64,000 bases of DNA from an uncultured Lachnospiraceae bacterium (GTDB lineage Bacteria > Bacillota > Clostridia > Lachnospirales > Lachnospiraceae). Positions 7,979 through 17,360 of the stretch are shown here, piece after piece; the first letter of the stretch is position 1; each line of letters begins with the position of its first letter. The position numbers and the translations under genes are program-made. The stretch spans positions 1-64,000 of the forward strand of contig CAOKOL010000012.1 of assembly GCA_948470335.1 (NCBI GenBank). The letters are read 5' to 3'. The notes below the pieces were generated by a model. It did not search any database, was not told the origin of the DNA, and saw only the letters and a list, made by a program, of their open reading frames with translations.

Positions 7979-9272
7979 CGCCAGACGGTCTTTTGCTGAT
8001 TATCTTTTGTATGTCGCTGCAATGACCCTTCTTCTGGCGGTTGCGGAGGTATCTAATTGTATGGCCATTGTAGGAGAATTGGCCGGTTTTCAGGTGATTT
8101 CCCTGCCATTGTTAATCGCCGTGATTCAGATTGTGCTGGCCGGATATATGGACACGTTTATGTTAAAGCAGCGGGCAAAGGAATTTGCAAATTATTTGCT
8201 GCTGGGTATGGGAAAAAAGAGATTAACCCGGTTATTCTTATGGGAAGTCCTGCTGATTGGCTTTTGCTGCTATCTGGCAGGAACGGCGGCAGGCTTTGCC
8301 GTATATGGATTTTGGTATTTCCGTGAGCCGCTGCATGAAATGAAACACTGGGGATTCCTTTATGGCAAAAGTATGTTTTATACATTTATGTCTTTTTGTC
8401 TTATGGAAACAGTATGTTCGTTTCGGCTGAAACGGCGGTTAAACAGGCTGCAGATCAGGGAGCTGATGTATGAGAAAAACCGCAGTCAGGGCGTGAAAGA
8501 TACGGGGAACTATAAAAAATGGGGCAGGATCTTCTGTTTGTGTTTTATGTGCTTCATTGGCTGCGTGTGCGGAATTGTGTTTTTGCCGGAGGCTTATATT
8601 GTTTATCCTGTGTCTGTTGCGGCGATCCCTTTGCTTCTTTCTGTCTTTGCCTTTTATCAGTGGGCGTTTGGCTGTCTGTATGCGCAGAGAAAAATGAAAT
8701 CCCTTAAGATATACCAAAAAGACATGCTGTATATCACGGCACATTTTACATCGGATGTGAAAACGACTGCCATTGTAAATGCTGTTTTCTGTATCTGCTT
8801 TTTATTTTCAGCATGTTCTTTCGTAACCGGAATGCTGATGCTGCAACCGGAATTTCAGCTTTTTGATACGGCTGTGCGTCAGTGGATGGGGATGTCTCAA
8901 ATCAGTATCTGTATTGTGTTTTTGGTGATTTATTTTTCGATCCTGTCTTTGCAGCAGATCATAGAGGTTAGACAAAATGCAAAAAGCAGCCGGATCATGT
9001 ACTGTATGGGAAAAAGCAGTCGGCAGATAGAAAGGCTTGTGAACCGGCAGACGGCGGTGAAACTGATTGCTCCGATGATAATGGCTCTGCTGATTCTTTT
9101 ATTCTGCCTGCCGCTGCTGAATGGAAAGATGAACTTCATACTGCCGGCTTCTATGGGTAATATTCTGTACAAATTAACCGGTGCGTTTGGGGCGTGTATG
9201 ATTCTTTTTTATAGCTGCTATTTCGGGATTGTCAGTGCCATGAGCAGACGGTATATAAATTCTTCTGTCTGA
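7950..9272 (+). CDS. ABC transporter permease, FtsX/BceB-like, short form
   Basis: 440 residues with about eight hydrophobic segments. The start MMYLKLSVRNARRSFADYLLY is typical of BceB/VraG-like permeases of antimicrobial peptide transporters; family members usually have 620-670 residues with a large extracellular domain between TM7 and TM8, which is missing or very small here. Start at 7950 or 7953, with GGGAG a few bases upstream, inside the end of the ATPase gene. It forms the membrane part of the transporter with the HTH-ABC fusion protein. Confidence 0.8.
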   Translation: MMYLKLSVRNARRSFADYLLYVAAMTLLLAVAEVSNCMAIVGELAGFQVISLPLLIAVIQIVLAGYMDTFMLKQRAKEFANYLLLGMGKKRLTRLFLWEVLLIGFCCYLAGTAAGFAVYGFWYFREPLHEMKHWGFLYGKSMFYTFMSFCLMETVCSFRLKRRLNRLQIRELMYEKNRSQGVKDTGNYKKWGRIFCLCFMCFIGCVCGIVFLPEAYIVYPVSVAAIPLLLSVFAFYQWAFGCLYAQRKMKSLKIYQKDMLYITAHFTSDVKTTAIVNAVFCICFLFSACSFVTGMLMLQPEFQLFDTAVRQWMGMSQISICIVFLVIYFSILSLQQIIEVRQNAKSSRIMYCMGKSSRQIERLVNRQTAVKLIAPMIMALLILLFCLPLLNGKMNFILPASMGNILYKLTGAFGACMILFYSCYFGIVSAMSRRYINSSV

Positions 9273-9419
9273 AACCGCCGCCGCTTGCTGCCGCTGGCGA
9301 AGTGATGAAAGTGCCGGAAGAAAAAGCCGGAACCGGCCCGCATCCGTTTGACAGAAAATTGAAAAAATGATATACTATGACCACATACGAAATAATAAAA
9401 ACCAGAGAGATATGATGCC

Positions 9420-10676
9420 ATGAAAAGAAAAAAACGAACGACTTTTTTCCTGTTTCTGTCCATATGCCTGGTTTTTTCGCTGACTGCCTGCAAAAGCAGG
9501 AAAAAACAGCCGGCGGAAACCGAAGGGACAGAACCTGTCTATGAGGAAGATGTGGAGCTGATTGTCTGGGGCGCCGAGGAGGATGAAGCGCTTCTGCAGG
9601 AGATTTTCGCATCCTTCCGGTCCCATTATGCCGATCAGGCAGAGATTCAGATTACATACTATCCCCAGAGTGAATCAAACTGCAAGGATGTTTTGCTTGG
9701 CGATCTGGAGTCGGGTGCGGACGTGTTTGCCTTTGCCGATGATCAGGTGGCCCCTCTGGCAGCGGCCGGGGCGCTGGAGCCTGTGGAAGATGCCGACAGT
9801 ATCCGCAGCGGGAATCTGCCTGCGGCCGTGGAAGCCGCGTCAGTGGGAGATACCCTCTATGCCTATCCGCTGACGGCGGACAACGGCTATTTCCTTTATT
9901 ATAATAAAGCCTATTTTTCCGAGGAAGATATCAAAAGCTTTGAGCGGATGCTGGAGGTTGCGGCAGAGGCAGAGAAGCTGGTGACTATGGACTGGTCATC
10001 AGCCTGGTATGTCTATGCCTTTTTCGGAAATACCGGTATGGAGGTGGGACTGAACGAGGACGGTCTTACCAATTACTGTACCTGGAATGGTACCGACGGC
10101 CCGATCCACGGCACGGATGTGGCGCAGTCCATGCTGTCGATGGCGGCCAGTCCCGGTTTTTCCAACCGGACGGATACGGATTTTCTGGCGGGCGTACAGG
10201 ACGGAACCGTGATCGCCGGCGTCAGCGGCGTATGGAATGCGGTGGCGGTGGAAGAAGCCTGGGGAGAGAACACCGGGGCAGCCCGGCTTCCTTCCTATAG
10301 CTGTGCGGGACAGCAGGTGCAGATGGCTTCCTTTTCCGGCTGCAAGCTGATCGGTGTCAATGCCTACTCGGAGCATTATTCGTGGGCGGTGCGGCTGGCC
10401 GAGTGGATCACCAATGAGGAAAATCAGGCCCTTCGCTTTGCCATGCGCGGACAGGGGCCATCCAATATCAATGCGGCAAATTCCCCTGAAGTCCAGGATG
10501 CGCCGGCGATCCGGGCGCTTCTGGAGCAGTCAGAGTTTTCTCAGCTCCAGCGGGTGGGAGGAAAATTCTGGGATCCAGTGACGGCTTTTGCCACCGCCAT
10601 GGCGGAGGGGAATCCGGACGGTATTCCCTTGCAGGAACAGTTGGATCAGTTAGTGGAGGGGGTTACGGCCAGATAG
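9420..10676 (+). CDS. Extracellular solute-binding lipoprotein (family 1)
   Basis: 418 residues. N-terminal signal with basic start, hydrophobic core and lipobox LTAC, giving a lipidated Cys24. The rest has the pattern of family 1 (maltose/oligosaccharide type) solute-binding proteins: VELIVWGAEEDEALLQEIF near the mature start, then a Tyr/Trp-rich binding cleft. AGAGAG precedes the ATG at 9420. No ABC permease gene follows; instead a chemoreceptor gene starts 12 bases after the stop. Most likely the lipoprotein catches a ligand outside the membrane and presents it to the receptor; this is inferred from gene order. Confidence 0.85.
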   Translation: MKRKKRTTFFLFLSICLVFSLTACKSRKKQPAETEGTEPVYEEDVELIVWGAEEDEALLQEIFASFRSHYADQAEIQITYYPQSESNCKDVLLGDLESGADVFAFADDQVAPLAAAGALEPVEDADSIRSGNLPAAVEAASVGDTLYAYPLTADNGYFLYYNKAYFSEEDIKSFERMLEVAAEAEKLVTMDWSSAWYVYAFFGNTGMEVGLNEDGLTNYCTWNGTDGPIHGTDVAQSMLSMAASPGFSNRTDTDFLAGVQDGTVIAGVSGVWNAVAVEEAWGENTGAARLPSYSCAGQQVQMASFSGCKLIGVNAYSEHYSWAVRLAEWITNEENQALRFAMRGQGPSNINAANSPEVQDAPAIRALLEQSEFSQLQRVGGKFWDPVTAFATAMAEGNPDGIPLQEQLDQLVEGVTAR

Positions 10677-10688
10677 GAGGAAGATATT

Positions 10689-12275
10689 ATGAAAGGCAAG
10701 TTCACGTTGCAGCAGCGTCTGATCCTGCCCATTATCCTGTTGGGGCTGGTAACACTGCTGTCTAATATCCTGGCGGTATTCAGCATCAACAATGTGAACG
10801 GCAGCGCACGGACCATCGTAAATGAATATATGGTCAGCGAAGCGCAGTTGGAGGAAATCCGCCGTTCCATTATGGATATCCACCGTCTGGCCCTGTCCCA
10901 TATTGTGGCCGCAGATCACGGGTCCATGATTGGGCTGGTAGGGGAGATCAAGGCAGAGGAAGCGGCGCTGGATGAGAAGCTGGCAGATTATGAAAGCTTT
11001 GTGTCGGAAAAAGATATGGGAACATATCGTTCTCTGACAGAGGAATATGAGGCATTGAAACATGCGCTGGTGAAATTGGTCTGTGCCAGCGCCGACAGCA
11101 AAACCCAGGAAGCCTACGCCATGGCTAACGGAGAAGTGGCGATAAGGGGCAGCGGGGCGGAAGCCTGCATCGATACCCTTTACGCCTCGGTCAGCGCCCA
11201 GGCGGAAGAAGCACGGAACAGGCTGTCCGTGGTCTATGTCACGTCGCTGATTATCAGTGCGGTTACGCTGGCGGCAGGTGTTCTCCTGGTGCTGGCGGCA
11301 TTCCGTATCATCAGGACTTATGTGATTGCGCCGATCAGGGACGCCATGGGCATGCTTCAGGACAGTTCTGAGCGGATCAGCGGCGTGGTAAGCGAGGTCC
11401 GGAAAAGAACCCGGACTTCCGGCGCCAGCGTGCAGGCTCTTTCCGCCCTTTCGGGAAATCTGTCCGCCGCGGTGGAAGAAGTGGCCGGCAGTGCCGCCGC
11501 CATCACCTCCAGCGCTGCCGGTACCCAGAACGATGCCAATGATATGGCACAGGAATGCGCCGAAATCACCGAGTATTCTGTTAAAATGCGGGAGAGGGCG
11601 GAGGAGATGGAACGGTTTGCCAGGGAAAATAAGGAGACCGTTCATAAAAAGACAGAAGAAATTATGGCCGTACTGAATGAGGCAATCGAAAAGAGCCGGA
11701 GCGTGGATCAGATCGGCATTCTGACCAAGGATATTCTCTCTATTTCGACTTCCACGGATCTGATTGCCATCAATGCTTCGATAGAGGCCACAAGAGCCGG
11801 GGAGGCCGGGAAGGGATTCGCGGTGGTGGCACAGGAGATCCGCCGGCTGGCCGATTCCTGCGCCGAGACGGCCAACCATATTCAGGAGGTCAGCGGCGTG
11901 GTAACGGGCGCGGTGGGATATCTCTCCGACAGCGCTCAGGAACTGGTGGATTATCTGGGCAAGGCGATTCTGATTCAGTTCGAGCAGTCTGTCCGGTCCG
12001 GGCAGCAGTATCATGACGATGCCGCCTATGTGGAACATTCCATGGATGCGTTCCAGAGCAGGACAGACCGGCTGCGGAATGCCATGACGGAGATTGCCGG
12101 TTCCATCGGCAGTATTTCCGCTGCCATCGACGGCGCGGCTGCGGGCATTAACGGAATGGCAGGCAGTGCTCACAGTCTGGTGGAGGACATGGCCGGCATC
12201 ACCGCCCGTATGGATACGAACCAGGAGATTGTGGGCGAGCTGCAGCGGCAGATGGATGTGTTTGCGAATCTGTGA
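10689..12275 (+). CDS. Methyl-accepting chemotaxis protein
   Basis: 528 residues. TM1 at about 11-33, an extracytoplasmic helical sensor (about 34-178) resembling four-helix-bundle receptors, TM2 at 181-205, then a long cytoplasmic coiled coil. The signalling tip has [20 protein letters not shown] and [17 protein letters not shown] (about 355-390), a slightly altered form of the usual tip (T-N-L-L-A-L-N-A-A). A canonical HAMP is not obvious. It should report ligand state to CheA/CheW; no other chemotaxis genes are in the window. It is co-transcribed with the solute-binding lipoprotein, 12 bases apart, with AGGAGG before the ATG. Confidence 0.92.
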   Translation: MKGKFTLQQRLILPIILLGLVTLLSNILAVFSINNVNGSARTIVNEYMVSEAQLEEIRRSIMDIHRLALSHIVAADHGSMIGLVGEIKAEEAALDEKLADYESFVSEKDMGTYRSLTEEYEALKHALVKLVCASADSKTQEAYAMANGEVAIRGSGAEACIDTLYASVSAQAEEARNRLSVVYVTSLIISAVTLAAGVLLVLAAFRIIRTYVIAPIRDAMGMLQDSSERISGVVSEVRKRTRTSGASVQALSALSGNLSAAVEEVAGSAAAITSSAAGTQNDANDMAQECAEITEYSVKMRERAEEMERFARENKETVHKKTEEIMAVLNEAIEKSRSVDQIGILTKDILSISTSTDLIAINASIEATRAGEAGKGFAVVAQEIRRLADSCAETANHIQEVSGVVTGAVGYLSDSAQELVDYLGKAILIQFEQSVRSGQQYHDDAAYVEHSMDAFQSRTDRLRNAMTEIAGSIGSISAAIDGAAAGINGMAGSAHSLVEDMAGITARMDTNQEIVGELQRQMDVFANL

Positions 12276-12314
12276 TGCGGGGGATGTTGTGTAAATAAAG
12301 ACAGAAATCGGGCT

Positions 12315-12344
12315 GCCGCCGGGCATATTTTCGGCGGCGCTTTT
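12315..12344 (+). terminator. Terminator after the chemoreceptor gene
   Basis: GCCGCCG (12315-12321) pairs with CGGCGGC (12332-12338), followed by GCTTTT. It ends the lipoprotein-chemoreceptor operon. Confidence 0.7.
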
Positions 12345-12468
12345 CCGTATCACAGGAAAGTCCTGCAAAGCAGGATTCTGATTCAATTTGCGGAAGTATC
12401 CGGCAGAACGCGCCGGCGATGTATTTTGCCGGATTATCCATGAGACAGTGATACCGCCTCTCATTTTA

Positions 12469-12477
12469 TGTTATAAT
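12469..12477 (+). promoter_or_regulatory. Extended -10 element before the AraC-type gene
   Basis: TG-T-TATAAT at 12469-12477 with no clear -35. The predicted leader to the ATG at 12615 is about 130 bases; nothing structured was recognised in it. Confidence 0.4.
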
Positions 12478-12614
12478 ACGGAGAGGAAAATTATATGAAA
12501 TGGTGTATACTGATGAATGTACTCCCGGAATTTCACTAGTCCTGGCTTTTGCGGCCGGAAATCGGACAGCGGGAGGCTTCGGGAGTATGTAACCTGTCAG
12601 GAGGATTTTACAGT

Positions 12615-13469
12615 ATGGAATGGATTGAACGGCTCAACGGTGCGATCAGTTATATCGAAGATCATTTGACAGACGGCATTGATTATGAGCAGCTTGGGCG
12701 GATTGCCTGCTGTTCTTCCTATCATTTTCAGCGGATGTTTACCTATATGGCGGGCGTTCCTCTGTCCGAATATATCCGCAGGAGAAAAATGTCTCTTGCG
12801 GCCGTAGATCTGCAGGGAAAGGATATGAAGATCATCGACGCGGCTGGGAAATACGGGTACAGTTCGCCCACCGCGTTTAACAGGGCATTTCAGTCTGTTC
12901 ACGGAATCGCTCCTTCCGCCGTCAGGAACGAGGGCGTACCGGTAAAGTCATTCCCGGCCATTACATTTAAGATCACGGTCAAAGGAGTGGAAGAAATGAA
13001 TTATCGGATTGAGACAAGGGAAGCGTTCCGCATCGTAGGTGTATCGGTGCCGCTGGATCGGGATATTGAAAAAAATTTCACGGTCCTTCCTTCCAGGTGG
13101 CAGGAAGCAGCCATGGACGGGACATTGCAGAAGCTGACCGGCATGATGGATACGCCGCCTGTGGGCGTATTGGGCATCAGTGTCTGCAGCGACAGGGAAC
13201 CATGGAGGTATTATATCGCCGTATCCACTTCAAAGGAAGCGGAGGGTCTGGAAGAATATATCGTGCCTGCGGCGACCTGGGCCATATTTCCGGGAGAGGG
13301 CACAAACAATCAGTCGATTCAGGAGCTGGAGCGGCGTATCGTAACGGAATGGCTGCCCACCTCAGGATATGAGTACGGCGATGCCCCTGATGTGGAGGTT
13401 TATCTGAATCCTGATCCGGAGAATGCAAAATATGAGGTGTGGATTCCGGTGGTAAAAAAGCGGACGTGA
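12615..13469 (+). CDS. AraC family regulator with GyrI-like effector-binding domain
   Basis: 284 residues from the ATG at 12615, chosen for CAGGAGGA upstream; the 22 extra codons upstream are not family-like. Residues 1-105 hold the two helix-turn-helix units of AraC proteins (YEQLGRIACCSSYHFQRMF and KIIDAAGKYGYSSPTAFNRAF, ending in a G-I-A-P-S motif). Residues 125-284 resemble the GyrI-like / bacterial effector-binding domain (FRIVGVSVPL, then a C-terminal VEVYLNPD...YEVWIPV). Proteins of this layout, like Rob and YobU relatives, sense small amphipathic compounds and control efflux or stress genes. The target genes are unknown. Confidence 0.88.
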   Translation: MEWIERLNGAISYIEDHLTDGIDYEQLGRIACCSSYHFQRMFTYMAGVPLSEYIRRRKMSLAAVDLQGKDMKIIDAAGKYGYSSPTAFNRAFQSVHGIAPSAVRNEGVPVKSFPAITFKITVKGVEEMNYRIETREAFRIVGVSVPLDRDIEKNFTVLPSRWQEAAMDGTLQKLTGMMDTPPVGVLGISVCSDREPWRYYIAVSTSKEAEGLEEYIVPAATWAIFPGEGTNNQSIQELERRIVTEWLPTSGYEYGDAPDVEVYLNPDPENAKYEVWIPVVKKRT

Positions 13470-13890
13470 GAGATTTTGATCCGTGATGGGGCCAGAACGG
13501 CATTGCCGGCAGAGACGATGGTATCGTAAACGGGGGAGAATAAGGGCATCGCAGTGACGGCAGCGATCAGGCGGGATATGCCGAAAGATAGCGGGGGTAG
13601 CAAAAAAGTCTTTCGGCTTATCTCCGGGATCTATCCTGCCATTCTTATGGTGCTGCTATGCCCGGTGCAGATATCTGCTGAAAAACATGCTTTTTATCTC
13701 CCCGGTCTGCAGGTTTGCAGGTCGTCTTATTATAGCACGGAATATGCGGAAAATGTGTGACAAAAATCGTGATTTTTTTGTCACAGCCAGTGTCACTGTT
13801 TGGAAACGGTTATTTGGAAGATTAAGGATGACATAATATTTACCAGTGTACCGTGAAGAAAACGGATTGCTTGTTAAAGGAGGACAATTT
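13470..13890. other. Intergenic region with an inverted repeat
   Basis: No convincing gene: a 68-codon frame here has no ribosome binding site and no family-like features. The notable element is a perfect 11-bp inverted repeat, TGTGACAAAAA (13756-13766) and TTTTTGTCACA (13775-13785), about 100 bases upstream of the DUF2200 gene. It could be a regulator site or a hairpin. Confidence 0.5.
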
Positions 13891-14241
13891 ATGGATAACG
13901 AGAAAGTATACCGAATGGATTTTGCAAAGATCTATCATCTGCTTGTCAGCAAGGCTGAAAAAAAGGGACGGACCAGAGAGGAAGTGGACGAGGTAATCCG
14001 GTGGCTGACCGGTTACGGTCAGGCAGAGCTGGAAGGAATGCTGGAAAAGCAGCTCACTTACGGAGACTTTTTACGGAATGCACCCAATCCGAATGAAAAC
14101 CGAAAGCTGATTAAAGGCGTGGTCTGCGGCGTGAGAGTGGAGACGATTGAGGAACCGCTGATGCGGGAGATTCGTTATCTGGATAAACTGGTGGACGAGC
14201 TGGCCAAAGGAAAGGCGATGGAGAAGATATTGCGGAAATAA
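13891..14241 (+). CDS. DUF2200 family protein
   Basis: 116 residues from the ATG at 13891, preceded by AAAGGAGGA. The protein matches the DUF2200 pattern over its whole length: [20 protein letters not shown] at the start, then [11 protein letters not shown], and a conserved end with [30 protein letters not shown]. It is a small, soluble, helical protein of unknown function. Upstream lies the 13756-13785 inverted repeat, which may control it. No operon partners. Confidence 0.85.
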   Translation: MDNEKVYRMDFAKIYHLLVSKAEKKGRTREEVDEVIRWLTGYGQAELEGMLEKQLTYGDFLRNAPNPNENRKLIKGVVCGVRVETIEEPLMREIRYLDKLVDELAKGKAMEKILRK

Positions 14242-14356
14242 GGGCAGAGAGGGATTTTTCTGCATTGTGTCGGCTGTTATTTTCCTAAAATCGGCTCCGG
14301 ATTTGATACAGCCTTTCATATTTTTTAAACTGCCCCGCGCTTCGTAAGGCTGGATT

Positions 14357-14647
14357 CTATTCAGACACCGGACCTTTCTTCATACACAATTCATAAAAAT
14401 CCCTGTCTCTGTTATTTCTCTGCCATTTAAAATAAATTTGATACAATTTCAAATAATACGCAGATTCTTCCGCAAGCTGTGGTTCTACTGTTTTTTCTGA
14501 AAAGATTTGATGTGCCTTGCTTACGATATTTTCAAATTTTGCCTTCGTTATGCCGCAGCTCTCCGTAAGATGATGCTGCCCCCCACCATAAGGAGCCAAG
14601 CAGCTCTCTGAAATAGAGGCGAACCGTTTGCGGATCACATGTTTCAT
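14357..14647 (-). CDS. Small hypothetical protein or gene remnant
   Basis: 96 codons on the minus strand with a plausible amino-acid composition (mixed polar, helical, e.g. KFENIVSKAHQIF and YYLKLYQIYFKWQRNN). No ribosome binding site precedes the ATG at 14647 and the family is not recognised. It may be the 3' end of a lost gene. No signal peptide or membrane segment. Confidence 0.3.
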   Translation of the reverse strand: MKHVIRKRFASISESCLAPYGGGQHHLTESCGITKAKFENIVSKAHQIFSEKTVEPQLAEESAYYLKLYQIYFKWQRNNRDRDFYELCMKKGPVSE

Positions 14648-14764
14648 GCCGACAGCATAAAAAAAGAACGGTTATTTCGGTGACATTTGACGAAAAAAGA
14701 GTATAATAATAGATAGTCAAACAACACATTACCTGAAATTGCTGTGAAATGGAGAGGAAAAAGA

Positions 14765-15895
14765 TTGTCTGAGGTATCCGCAATGCTGAATGATGTGAAA
14801 ACAGGTCTGACAATTTGGAAAAATATAACGAACGTAAAGTATACGGCGGTGCAGATTTTTTTGTTTGCGGCGGCAGGTTTTGGTGCAAATGTATTTGCGG
14901 CGCCCCGGCTGTACGAACGGGCGAAAATCATTTCCGCGGCGCTGCATATGGGCGTTCCCAAGGTGATAACGGCACTGGCCGTGCTCCATATCATTGTATT
15001 CGGCGGTATGATGAGGCAGATTGTGTATGAAAGCTGCGGCAGGAATAAGGATTTCTTTTATCAGCTTGCGGTCAGCAAAAGAGCGGGATGTGTCTGCACA
15101 ATGTTTCAGCAGCGGAACTGGTATGGCTATGGGCTGGTGATACTGCTTGCAATCTGCGATTATACCGTCATACCGGGGTGGTTTCTGATTCCGATCTATA
15201 CGATGGTGTTTATTGTTGGCTTTTGCATTTATTACGACATGGCGGATGCAGGGAGCCGTAAAAGGAAACTTGTTTTTAACTGTCAGATGGGCCGGGAAAA
15301 AAGGGCGGGGGAAGGATTTTTGAGAAGCCATCCGGTATTGGAGCTTTTTAAAATAACCGTTTATGGATTCTGTCAGTGCAAAGGCATTGTGGCAGGCCAG
15401 ATGATTTTGATTATGTTTATATTATATTGTGGAAATGCCGGTATGCTGTGCGGAGAGATATTTCTGCTGGCGGACGGGTTTTTGATTTTGCTTGGCGACG
15501 GGTACTGGAGGAAGGAAAGCAGTAATTTCCGATATTTCTCAGAAATCGGAATTCCGTTCTCCCGGTATCTGGGGGTTCATTTCCTCACAGGGATCGGCTT
15601 ATACATCCTGATTCCGCTGCTGTTCTTTTGCCGTGCGGCCGGCAGAGGGGCGGCGGCAGTCAGTTTTGTCCTGCTGTCTTATCTGCTTATATTCTGGTAT
15701 CTGGTACAGATTTATCTTTACCAGGCTCTGGGGCGGGAGCGGGAAGGGGCGGTGATTTTATACGATATAGGCTTTCTGGTTATAGCCGTTTTGCCGCCTG
15801 CCGGACTTTTGGCAATGGCTTGGCTGTATAAACGGATTGTCTGTAAATGGAGGGGAACAGATGCTTGCGGTAAACGGGATTACAAAATATTATGA
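14765..15895 (+). CDS. ABC transporter permease-like integral membrane protein
   Basis: About 376 residues from a TTG at 14765, preferred because GGAGAGG lies seven bases upstream; the ATG at 14744 has no ribosome binding site. About nine hydrophobic segments, no recognised family motif. The gene overlaps the following ABC ATPase gene by 35 bases, so it is almost certainly the membrane part of that transporter. Its size and layout resemble ABC-2-type permeases found next to CcmA/NatA-like ATPases. The substrate is unknown; a two-component system and a second ABC transporter follow directly, which suggests a role in antimicrobial-peptide response. Confidence 0.7.
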   Translation: MSEVSAMLNDVKTGLTIWKNITNVKYTAVQIFLFAAAGFGANVFAAPRLYERAKIISAALHMGVPKVITALAVLHIIVFGGMMRQIVYESCGRNKDFFYQLAVSKRAGCVCTMFQQRNWYGYGLVILLAICDYTVIPGWFLIPIYTMVFIVGFCIYYDMADAGSRKRKLVFNCQMGREKRAGEGFLRSHPVLELFKITVYGFCQCKGIVAGQMILIMFILYCGNAGMLCGEIFLLADGFLILLGDGYWRKESSNFRYFSEIGIPFSRYLGVHFLTGIGLYILIPLLFFCRAAGRGAAAVSFVLLSYLLIFWYLVQIYLYQALGREREGAVILYDIGFLVIAVLPPAGLLAMAWLYKRIVCKWRGTDACGKRDYKIL

Positions 15896-16541
15896 TGGGC
15901 CAAACGGAATTGAGGATATACATTTTTCCTGTCAGAATGGGGAAGCGGTTGCGGTGATTGGTCCCAATGGCGCAGGGAAAAGCACATTATTGAGAATCCT
16001 GGCCGGGGTACTGAAAGCGGATGCAGGCTCTGTGACGTTGGACGGCTGTGATATGGGAGCGTATGAAAGCCGGAGGAAAATCGGCTATATGCCTGATCAG
16101 ATAGAGCTTGCCCGCGGACTGACCGTAAAAAACTTTTTGTATCTGGTGTCTGATTATAAATATGGCGGACAGTTTAAGGAAGAGCTGGAACAGGCGGTTG
16201 TTACATTTGGACTGGCAGCGTACCGGAACAAGGCCTTTCATAAGCTGTCAATGGGAAACCGGAAGAAAACGGCAATGATTGCGGCTTTTCTTGGCAATCC
16301 GCGGCTGATTATTCTGGATGAACCGACAAACGGCGTGGACACGTCGGGAATCATTGCGCTGAAACAGTCGATCAAGGCTGTCCGGGACAGTGGGAGCATT
16401 GTTATCGTATCAAGCCATATTCTGGATTTTGTAAGCAGTATTTCCGATCATTGTATGTTTCTGAAAGACGGCAAAACAGCGGCGGTTGAAAAAGAAAATA
16501 AGAATTTGGAAGAGCGGTATCGGATGCTGTATTTGCAGTGA
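15861..16541 (+). CDS. ABC transporter ATP-binding protein (CcmA/NatA type)
   Basis: 226 residues from the ATG at 15861 (GGAGGGG upstream). Walker A GPNGAGKST at 34-42, a variant signature KLSMGNRKK in place of LSGGQ, Walker B LIILDEPTNGVD, and a D-loop/H-loop pair (SSHILD). It overlaps the permease gene upstream by 35 bases and powers that transporter. The signature variation (S-M-G-N) is common in ATPases paired with ABC-2-type permeases. Confidence 0.88.
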   Translation: MLAVNGITKYYDGPNGIEDIHFSCQNGEAVAVIGPNGAGKSTLLRILAGVLKADAGSVTLDGCDMGAYESRRKIGYMPDQIELARGLTVKNFLYLVSDYKYGGQFKEELEQAVVTFGLAAYRNKAFHKLSMGNRKKTAMIAAFLGNPRLIILDEPTNGVDTSGIIALKQSIKAVRDSGSIVIVSSHILDFVSSISDHCMFLKDGKTAAVEKENKNLEERYRMLYLQ

Positions 16542-16661
16542 GCGTGGCTGTGCGGAGGAGAAGCAATATCATATATCGGAAAAAGGCGCCCGGAATGTTT
16601 TACGGTTCCATATCTGGCGGCCGGATTCCGGGTGTATACGAAAAAAAGGCGGAAATATACC

Positions 16662-17360
16662 ATGATTGATTTATATTATATTGAAGACGATCCCGATATT
16701 GCAAATGCCGTGAAAGACTATCTGGAACAAAAAGCGTTCGGGGTAACGGTCTGCGCGACGCTCGCGCAGGCGAGACAGGTTTTGGAAACGCGTGTGCCTG
16801 CCCTTGTGCTGCTGGACTGGAACATGCCGGACGGCCGCGGGGACAGCCTGTGCCGGTGGATCCGCGGCAACTGGAAGGAACTGCCGGTTATTTTTCTTAC
16901 GGTTCGGGGGGATTCCGGCGATATTGTATCCGGCTTTCGGAACGGGGCGGATGATTATGTGGTAAAACCTTTTGATCTGGAGGTATTGTATTCGCGGATT
17001 CAGGCATTGCTGCGCAGAAGCGGAAATGTGGCGAAACAGTATCTTTCCTGTGACAAAATTACGGTTGATGTAAACCGCAGGGCAGTTTTCTGTGATTGGG
17101 AGGAGGAAATACCCTGCGGCAAGAAAAAAGAAATTATTCTGAGCGCGTCCGAATATCAGTTGTTGCTGTATTTAATGGAAAATAAAGGAAAAACCGTCAC
17201 CAGGGAAAAGATTTTAGAGCAGGTGTGGGATATGAACGGTAATTATGTAAATGACAATACCCTGACGGTTACGATGAAGCGTCTGCGGGATAAGCTTGGG
17301 CAGCCGGCCTGTCTGAAAACGGTCAGAAGCGTGGGGTATCGTATGGAGGATACGATATGA
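16662..17360 (+). CDS. OmpR/PhoB family response regulator
   Basis: 232 residues from the ATG at 16662 (AAGGCGG upstream). Receiver domain with acidic pocket EDD (8-10), phosphorylation site Asp52 in VLLDWNMPDG, Thr80 and Lys102 (VVKPF). The C-terminal winged helix (about 135-230) ends with TVRSVGYRME, the usual end of this family. It overlaps the sensor kinase gene by four bases (ATGA). It likely regulates the flanking ABC transporters. An inverted repeat CCCGGAAT / ATTCCGGG (16589-16632) lies just upstream. Confidence 0.93.
   Translation: MIDLYYIEDDPDIANAVKDYLEQKAFGVTVCATLAQARQVLETRVPALVLLDWNMPDGRGDSLCRWIRGNWKELPVIFLTVRGDSGDIVSGFRNGADDYVVKPFDLEVLYSRIQALLRRSGNVAKQYLSCDKITVDVNRRAVFCDWEEEIPCGKKKEIILSASEYQLLLYLMENKGKTVTREKILEQVWDMNGNYVNDNTLTVTMKRLRDKLGQPACLKTVRSVGYRMEDTI

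Noticed and set aside
10650..12464. Very long minus-strand open frame (604 codons) opposite the chemoreceptor gene
   Set aside because: It is the mirror of a well-supported receptor gene, has no ribosome binding site, and its product is His/Arg/Pro-rich without family features.
13554..13760. 68-codon frame with one hydrophobic segment upstream of the DUF2200 gene
   Set aside because: No ribosome binding site and no similarity; it ends in the inverted repeat region.
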